Below, one piece after another: positions 56,805-64,000 of a DNA stretch of 64,000 nucleotides; position 1 is the stretch's first letter, and the number at the start of each line of letters is the position of its first letter. The stretch covers positions 160,415,602-160,479,601 of the forward strand of contig NC_091132.1 of the NCBI RefSeq assembly GCF_040183065.1, read 5' to 3'. The notes beneath the pieces were generated by a model, which did not search any database, was not told where the DNA came from, and saw nothing but the letters and a program-made list of their open reading frames with translations. This DNA is from Periplaneta americana (Eukaryota; Arthropoda; Insecta; Blattodea; Blattidae). A program made the position numbers and the translations under genes.

Positions 56805-57129
56805 CCTCTGGTTGACATGCTCCATAATGTCCTTTAATTAATCGATTGTAATGGAAAAAACTGCATCTGTAAATCACTGGAAATCCTTTAACAAAACCTA
56901 GTTCACAGCACACCACCTTTTTTACCACTCTCGACTTGTTTGATAGCATTAACGTCCTTACCTTACAGTATCGAAAGTTCCCTTTTTTGCTCTTAATCCA
57001 TAGTTGTTGTTTGCCAAAGCTCAAGACGTAATTTAATCCATTTCCTTGCGGGTGTCTCAGTGGGTATGTTGTAAGTTATATTGATATATCAGCTTCTATA
57101 TACTTAATTGTTGTGGAACTTATTAGATG

Positions 57130-58190
57130 GGTTTTTATTCATTACAGGGTTTGGATCCTTGCAAATAGTACACTGGGGTGATGAACATATGTTTATGATG
57201 TTAGAGTCTTAGAGTCTTTTAATATAACGTTTCAGGGTTTATCTTGACTGCTATCATGTAGTTCTCTGAATTTTGCCTCAAATATATAATTAATCCCCAA
57301 TCTTACATTATGAAAGGGAACATTTGTTTGGGGGCTCTCTATAATTTTTTTATCTTTTTTTGCCAAGGAGTCTGCTATCACATGTCCTTGGATTTTAGGT
57401 ATCCATTGAAATGTCATTTTTTTTTTTTTTTTTTTAGAATTTTAACAGTATTCTGAATTTCATTAATTTTTTTCACTTTTAGACTCAATTTACATAAAAT
57501 TACTTGTACGATTGATTTGGAATCATTTAAAATCATCATCTAGTTCAAAATTTTATGTGAGTTGGGAGTTATCTAAGAGCTAGAAACTAAAGAATTTGTT
57601 CTAAAATCCAGCACCTGGATTACCATTTTTGTCTGTAAGTGATCCATCTCTGTAAATATGAATCCACTCTGTTTCAGGGCATCCTGTTTGAATACCTTCA
57701 ATGCAGTTTGGTTTGCATCTCGTTTACCTCGCATATTTTGTGTTCATTCAAATTCAAATCTAACTGTAAAATATAATAGTGCATGATTTGGAAGTGGGAG
57801 TATTTATAATTTATTTGGAAGTTCTATATCATATTTCTTTTGGATTCTTTTAATCTTTTTAGAAAGATTCTTCTTGAGATTCCAGATAAGGTTTTTTATC
57901 CTAATAAGATACCCAATAGTCATTGTTTGAAAGTGTCCCTACTAGTTACTCAAACAGTGTAATACTTGGTTTTTCTATTTCTTTCATAATGGCGATATAA
58001 TGGTTAACTATCTGCATGGTTGTCATTGGAGTAGATATATCACCTGTTATTAATCTTAATTACTATTTCTAATTCTTGTCAATGTTGCTGTAAGAAAGAA
58101 CTCTGCTTCCTCTTTTCTTAGAATTCCAGTTCTTTGTTGTAAAATGCACTGTTCACAGTAAATGAAAACAGGATTGGTTTCCAATGATAT
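57130..58190 (-). mobile_element. LINE fragment with RNase H, decayed
   Basis: Minus-strand pieces in order: 'EWIHIYRDGSLTDKNGNPGA' (about 57690; first RNase H Asp), 'LNDSKSIVQVILCKLS' (about 57520; second Asp) and 'MTFQWIPKIQGHVIADSLAK' (57417; the 'SHCGI-GNE' motif is degraded to 'KIQGHVI'). A T-run (57418-57436) lies inside it. It belongs to the same broad group as 31040-33600 but is more diverged. Confidence 0.68.
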
Positions 58191-58221
58191 TACTGGTTGC
58201 CAGCAAGTTTCTCCCAACAGT

Positions 58222-59135
58222 CAGGACCGGATTTAGGTATAGTGCCGTCCCTAGGCAGTGCCAAGATTTCCCGCCCCTCAACTAACACAAGCAGCTATTT
58301 AGTTTAAATTAGTTTTAAATGAAATGTTAAAATTCAGAAAACAATAAATTACCAGTACTAGAATCAAAATACATGCATCTTATTTGTGAATTATAAAGAT
58401 TTCCTTCGCACTTTCTTCACAAAAAAAAAAGCATTCATGATGTCATCAAAGTCGATGTGAAGCACATCAGACTCGATGCAAAGAAATATACTCATACCTA
58501 TTCAGTGTTGAAACAAAATTGATTTGTAAAAGGCTAGCTGTGGTTTATTTTTAAGCATGGTTTTGTTGGTGATATAATATTACGAGTATTTCTTACTTCG
58601 ATAGAAAGTATAAAATAAATTGAAACACAAAGTCCAACTCTTTGCTGAAGAAACCTTTCATATCGAATTCTCTAGTGCACATGCTGGAAAGTGATTAAAT
58701 AGTATTTTTGACGATATATTATATTGCAAATGTAACTGAGAGTTCTGGTTACTATTCAGAGCTATAATATAATAAACACATCCAATGTGATTTTCAAAAA
58801 TGCATTCTTGTTTACACAAGCACTTAAATTTAAGCACCTTCATAGTATAAGAACGTGGTACTGGCATTACAATATAACTATGCAGCTGCACACTTTTCTT
58901 TTACACTCGCCACGACCACGACAGTGCAATAACAATATCCGACTTCCACAAGGTGTTCAAGAACAAACTTCAGAAAAGATTTACCAACAAGTCTTTTAAA
59001 AACAAATTTCACTGTAAAATGCAAACGGAAAAAAGGGAAAACAAATAGGAAGAGAAAGAGAGAGAAACTGCCACCCCATTGAAAATTGCCACCCTAGAAA
59101 ACTGCCTAGACTGCCTAGACCTAAATCCGGCATTG
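58222..59135. mobile_element. hAT-type non-autonomous element
   Basis: An 8-bp duplication ccaacagt (58214-58221, 59136-59143) borders inverted ends: caggaccggatttaggtata left, and (complement) caatgccggatttaggtcta right. It is 914 bp with no transposase. The interior shares sequence with 45082-45510. The clean duplication suggests moderate age. Confidence 0.88.
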
Positions 59136-59242
59136 CCAACAGTCTCTGTTTAATGTATGTGATTGTACATTAAAAGAGATCATGGATCCCAAAGGACAGC
59201 AAAAGAATAAAGCAGTAAAAATAGATGTTACTTGTCATGTTA

Positions 59243-60136
59243 GGGGAGACTGTTGTACCTTTAGTATAGTGTACCTCTGAACATTTTTTTTATTTTTTTA
59301 TTTTTGCTGCTACCTAGAGGACTCAAACTGAAGTAGATTGTAGAGAAAGGCGCTAAGTAGCTCTGATCGTAGTTTCAGTTTGATTTATTACAAAGTGTGA
59401 GTTCTGTGCACAAAAGAATTTTTTTTAGTACCAAAAGTAAACATTTCGTTCATTGATATATGATTTCTACCACAAAACCAAATTGTATTTGTTACTATCC
59501 ATCAAGTACAGTGTGTTCCCTACCATCTGGTGAGTAATAACATATTTTAATATCCATGATTTATTCGAATCTCTAGTTTTGGTATCCATATTTGTTTAAA
59601 CGTGCACCCTCTTGTACCTTTGAACACACAATATCTTGTACTATGGAACATGTTCCAAGGTACATGATACTATCGGTCTTTGTTTTTCTTTTATTTTAAG
59701 ATCATGTCACGAAGTAAGTCTGAAGTTAAGAGAATCACAATTGATCCGGATTCCTTGAAGAAAGCTGTTGAAGCAGTTATTGCTCCTCCAGGAATTAAAA
59801 TCTCAATCAGAAAAACCTGCTCTGGTTTAGGATTGAAAATACATTTTAAATATGATTGTCAGTTCTTACAGCTATATTCCCACCTATATTCCATGTGTTC
59901 CAACCTACAAGAGGGTATGTTCCAAAGTACATGAACCTGTTGTACCTTTGAACATATTACATATCCATTTTATTTTTTTCCATGCTTAATAGATCTGTAA
60001 AAAAGGAAAATACATACAGAATGTTGTAAAGGAATCTTCAATAATTATTTCAAGCATTTTTTCATTTAAAAATTTCATTTCCCAAAATTCAACAAAATAA
60101 AATGTGAAAAGTGTTTAAAGGTACAACAGTCTCCCC
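59243..60136 (+). mobile_element. pogo-like non-autonomous element with Psq-type helix-turn-helix remnant
   Basis: Inverted ends ggggagactgttgtaccttt (left) and its match on the complement at 60117-60136. An open frame from 59704 reads 'MSRSKSEVKRITIDPDSLKK' and 'AVEAVIAPPGIKISIRKTCS', resembling the Psq/CENP-B-type helix-turn-helix at the start of pogo transposases, then degenerates. Repeated 'gtacctttgaaca' and 'gttccaaggtacat' words occur inside. No clear target duplication. Confidence 0.68.
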
Positions 60137-60317
60137 AATGATAATTTTAGTGAATCATATTATTTCTGCACAAAAACCTATGGAGCCGACAATATAATTA
60201 ACCACACAAATATAGTATATACAACACAGTGTCATACATTATAAAATGTATGTCCTTCGTCATTAAATGAAGCTGTAAAAAACTGGAAGAAAAGCAAAAC
60301 CACCACAATACACTCAC

Positions 60318-60400
60318 CTCTCAGAGATCACTTCATCCCCCTCTGAAGATACTTCCACTTTCTGTTCCTCCTGAACTCTGTCCAGATAGAACAACTCTTG
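60318..60400 (-). CDS. penultimate exon of the right-hand C2H2 zinc-finger gene
   Basis: Acceptor (t-run then cag) before 60400, donor gtgagtgt after 60318. The 83 bases encode 'QELFYLDRVQEEQKVEVSSE' and 'GDEVISE' plus AG. Length, phase and sequence match the exon at 30369-30451, and it joins in frame to 48212. The intervening intron is about 12.1 kb. The two preceding exons were not found up to 64000 and presumably lie further right. Confidence 0.86.
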
Positions 60401-61298
60401 CTGAAAAAAAAAAAAATCGAAGAGAGCTCTAATTCACAGCTTGAAATCAATTTCAACCTCAAAAATATGTGCATGTGATTCATACAGATTCTGCAAAATG
60501 CGTAACCACAAATTGCTACACTGCTGTAAATAAACGTTAAAGTTTACATATTGAAACATTAATTACTTCGTATACATCATTGGTGAAAGTTTTATTTCCT
60601 GGAAATGCAGAATCTCTAATACGACTTATTCTTTTCATGTAAGGGAGCAGAATTTAAGGGGAGACTGTACTTCTATATATTACAACGTTAAATTTCTCGA
60701 TTTTGGGTGCACTTTTCTCCGAAGTTATAAAAGATGCAAATGTAAAAAAAAATACGGCATATGTAAAAAAAACACACGCACGCACGCGCGCGCGCACACA
60801 CACACACTCGGTTGAATAAATTTTCAATTCCACTGAGCGGTTGACAAGAAAAAGTGTTTTTCATTGATAACATTTCTTGCATTAAGAATTACTACGAATT
60901 AATTTTTTTATTTTTGCTGAAGATAGAAATAATCTTAATTCTTTTAACCTACTGTGTAAAATGCCATCACATTGATATTGTATATTAATTTCAACCTTCT
61001 GGATACAATATTTTCTGAGAAAAGTGCACCAATGTCACAAAAATAAGAAAGTGCAAAAAATGATGTCAATCATATCATGCAATGTTAAATTCCTCAATTC
61101 CTTCAGGCTGAAGAAGCACTTTCTGAAAGAAACGGATTTCACAGGTCGATTTATTGCTACAGAAACAGAAGGAATCCGTTTCAAACAGCATTTATTCTGA
61201 GGATGGACTGAACTCATTTTGATTCAACATTCCTCAATGTGCTTACAAAGGTAGGAGATCGACACTGTATTTACATATTAAAATAGTGGAAGTGTAAA
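60401..61298. other. intron sequence with a CA/CG dinucleotide repeat
   Basis: An alternating purine-pyrimidine tract (CA)n-(CG)n-(CA)n at 60772-60808 is the only distinct element. Alternating CA/CG can adopt Z-DNA. No exon is recognised. Confidence 0.55.
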
Positions 61299-62603
61299 AT
61301 GGAAGATATCAGCGCGAAGATTGAATATCTGATACGGGATAGTGAGCAAATGAAAGAGGAATTTAACGTTCTTCAAGGTGGAAGAAGAGGATCATGAATA
61401 CGAAGTGGATACTTATGAGACTGTATGTAACGTGTGCAATAAGATTTTTGGTATCGATGTGAGATTAGGCCATACTGAACAGACTTACAGAATTGGGAAA
61501 GGATGATTCAGACCTATTTTAATAACATTCGTAAGCATGAGAAGAAGAGAAATAATTTTAACAAAATTAAGGAACATGAAAGTAAGGGTTGTTGAAAGAA
61601 GCAGACGCAAATCACTAATACTGTTCATGAAAGCAGCTAGAAATAAGGGACATTTTACTAAAATATATGAAGACAAGCTGAAAGTCAACAGGAGGTACTA
61701 TGACCTGGAGTTTTGTAAGGAGAACGTAAATCATCCGGAATTTGGATTAAATAACATGGCAGAGAAACATCAGAGGCAGATGGACAAACACGCGCAGCGG
61801 GAATCGAAAGCAGAAGAGGAGAATGAAATCAAGCGAACAGAGCAACCGTCTTCAAAGGACAACATTGGAGTGACTGTAGAATATGTCGTGAACCAGGGGA
61901 TGTGCAAGGTAGAAACTAAAGAGAATAAAAATTTCGCAAAACACAATATGGAAAATCAAGAAATGTTGGAGAAGCAATGGTTTGGTTTAATACAGAGTAA
62001 AGGGATGAAACAACTGTTACAATCCGAACGTGACGGGAAGCATGGAACGAAAAATGATGAATCAAGAGTCGGAGCAAGAAAGCAATACACACAGAAAGAA
62101 GGCATCGAACCAAGAAGCAAAAAACAGAACACCAAGCAAAATTTTACCAAGCTAGCAGGCAATGAGAAGCACACTTCAAATAAGAGTAGAATAAAGGATA
62201 CAGCTGCAGAGAAGTATGTGAAAGATAAGAAAAAGAAAGGTTTCATTTGTGTAATAATGAATGAGTCTAGTGAAGAAGGGTGAGCTATTGACGGACATGA
62301 AACAAGTGAGGGGATAATAGACGAAAGAAGAAGGGAAGAAGGGAAGGGAATCCAGAGTTGGGAATAATAGGAGAATCTTCTAAGGTGAAAATGGAGAGTA
62401 TAAGGAAAGGAGTCTTTGCGAGTGCAAGTCCGAGTGTAAGTTACGAAAGAGAGTGCGACGAAGAAAGGAAAGAAGTCGAGAATATAACAGACAACGAGAG
62501 CGCAAAGGATCCAAGTCCAGCAAACGTAGGAGATATTGATAGGGCACTAAAGATATGCGAAAAATTAGAGGAAACTTGTATAAAAGTTCACAGAGTTATG
62601 TGA
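61299..62603 (+). mobile_element. LINE ORF1 region, frameshifted
   Basis: The ATG at 61299 opens 'MEDISAKIEYLIRDSEQMKE', a coiled-coil start. After stops and shifts: 'VCNVCNKIFGIDVRLGHTEQ', 'TYRIGKG', then the frame at 61537-62283 with 'MRRREIILTKLRNMKVRVVE', 'RRYYDLEFCKENVNHPEFGL' and a long charged tail. RRM-like followed by a C-terminal 'YRIGK...RREIIL-KLRN' domain is the plan of ORF1 of several LINE groups. A further open piece (62358-62603) continues in another frame. No RT is found before the window ends. Confidence 0.6.
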
Positions 62604-64000
62604 TAGTTGAAGAAACAAGTAAGAGTAAACAAAGACGTGTAAAGTGTAATAAGTGAACTAGAGGAGAAATTTTAGTTTGTGGTATTGGATGCGGTCAAAA
62701 ATGTGAGGATTAGATCATTTAGTGTATCTGAAGTGGAACTGTGAATAAGTAGTGAAGTGTTAATGAGAAGATGAATAGAATAAATCAGTGAGAAGAAAAG
62801 CAATAAAGGTAGTGAGACTAATAAGAGTTAGAAATAGTAAGTAAATAATATTTAGGGTTGCACGTATTCGAGAGAGGAAGAATATGGGAAGTGGAGGAGG
62901 TATAAAGTGAGTGCAAGTAGTGAGAGTGAACCATAACAGTTATCCTATAAAGTGAAAAACAGTGATAAGTGAATTGAACAAGTATAGGCAACCAACAAAA
63001 AAAACTCAGTGCGCAGAAACCAGCAGGCATGACTGTCTCGCACAGATGATGTATGCTCCCATTCCTAGCATGCTCTCGAGCCTACTGCAGGGGGGTAAGA
63101 GGGGTATAGCATGTGCGACGCGAGGAGTTCGAGCTGAGTTTTGCTTGTAGGATACCTACAATAGCAAGGAAGTATTACAAACATTAGAACATTGGAACAA
63201 TAAATGAGACAAATAAATATAATACAGTAATGTAGATGATAAAGTAGAAAAAATAGTGAATACTAGTCAGAGATAAAAAAAAAGCTTTAAGATAAACAAA
63301 AAAATTAGAGATAACAGTAATGAAAGATGACAATGATAGTAGTAGAGATGGATGAGTAGATGTAGACGAGAATGTTTGTAAATAAGAGAAAGGTAGTATT
63401 GCATAGTATTTGGGGATGGGATTGAGGGAAGATAAAGAATGTGAAGAGTTGAAAATGCTGTACATCAGAAAGGATGAAGAAATAGACAGAAATAAGGTTT
63501 AACTTTATGTAATTGGAAGATATGGGGAGATATAGATGACAGGAGAAATATATTAGGATATGTGATTGAATGTAATAAAGGGTAGTGGTGGACCGTATGC
63601 AGAAATGTGAGGGAAACCACTATATGAAAGCCATATGATGATCATGAATATGAATATTAAAATAGCAGATGGAGGAAGACAAATTAGAAAATTTTAATTT
63701 TCATGGTATAAGAAATATCCCTGGCTAACAAGGTGATATGAGACAAATAAGTTACACTGCCTTATCTGTATTCTGTTTGGGAGTGAAAGTGAGTGGTCAT
63801 CATCTTCTTGTGGGGTCTATATCACAAAATATTTTGATAGAAAAGCTGATAAAGATGTACTCTATAAAAGTATACAAGGTAAGCCGATTTTTTCAGCCTA
63901 GCCAGTATTTACACGTTAGCTTCGCCACTGTCATTAACACTATTAGAAATTGTTACTGGTAATAGCTCTGATAAATTTAAAATGGACTGCCAGTATATCT
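62604..64000. other. purine-rich sequence, no supportable gene
   Basis: The plus strand is rich in GA and GTAAG words from about 62610 to 63700, probably the untranslated or decayed continuation of the LINE. A GC-richer patch at 63010-63150 is unassigned. No zinc-finger exon is recognisable here. Confidence 0.4.

Noticed and set aside
62604..63700. minus-strand open frames with many Ser/Tyr/Phe residues
   Set aside because: They mirror purine-rich plus-strand sequence and show compositional bias rather than domain content.

Overview
This is a eukaryotic, almost certainly insect, window. It is AT-rich and intron-containing, full of microsatellites and transposon debris, and carries a block of (CCTAA)n, the insect telomere motif. 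Several repeat families (the tRNA-derived SINEs, an RTE-like LINE with a (TAAG)n tail, and a LINE ending in a hairpin-rich 3' UTR) look to me like families abundant in cockroach and termite genomes. A blattodean such as Periplaneta is therefore my best guess, but it is inferred from memory and not proven by the sequence.

Host genes: the only host-type genes I can support are C2H2 zinc-finger genes, all on the minus strand and all with the same exon plan. A first coding exon (start Met, 31 codons, reading MDxIKME...DPL) lies at 1702-1794, and the rest of that gene lies beyond the left edge. A complete gene (395 residues, nine fingers) is spread over four coding exons between 38047 and 23619. 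The 3' half of a third gene (exons at 60318-60400 and 47252-48212) has its first exons beyond the right edge. Splice phases match between the genes. Degenerate extra fingers lie downstream of both finger exons, so the arrays were once longer. The third gene lost part of a finger out of frame, leaving two further fingers stranded in another frame.

Mobile elements: nearly everything else is transposon. From left to right there is a LINE 3' end (1-1200), an R2-like endonuclease fragment (2170-2765), and a Merlin (ISXO2-type) transposon at 2986-5936 whose intron is filled with CCTAA repeats. Next come a decayed DUF7869-like gene (7020-8400) and a duplicated P-element-like transposase (11041-12887 and 14620-16010). 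A LINE at 16011-19965 is split by an hAT-type insert, followed by a pogo-type element (19979-20724). The introns of the complete zinc-finger gene hold an RTE-like LINE, a mariner with long inverted repeats, an I-like LINE with RNase H, and a Tc1 element (34669-37339) carrying three nested insertions. The intergenic part (38.1-47.2 kb) holds a mariner with an hAT-type insert, a decayed gene of an uncharacterised transposon-like family, SINEs (one a 608-bp inverted compound with a 13-bp target duplication), an hAT relic and RTE debris. The intron of the third zinc-finger gene holds a mariner with an internal tandem duplication, LINE pieces, a nearly intact two-ORF non-LTR element (about 51.1-55.3 kb), a perfect 55-bp palindrome, a SINE, an hAT element with a clean 8-bp duplication and a pogo-like element. 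The right end (61.3-62.6 kb) is a LINE ORF1.

The window reads as a tandem zinc-finger cluster expanded by repeated waves of transposition. I found no operon, CRISPR array or clearly new enzymatic system. The most interesting items are the recurrent out-of-frame decay of finger arrays, the Merlin gene whose intron is telomere-like repeat, the palindromic SINE compound, and two widespread transposon-like protein families of unknown mechanism.
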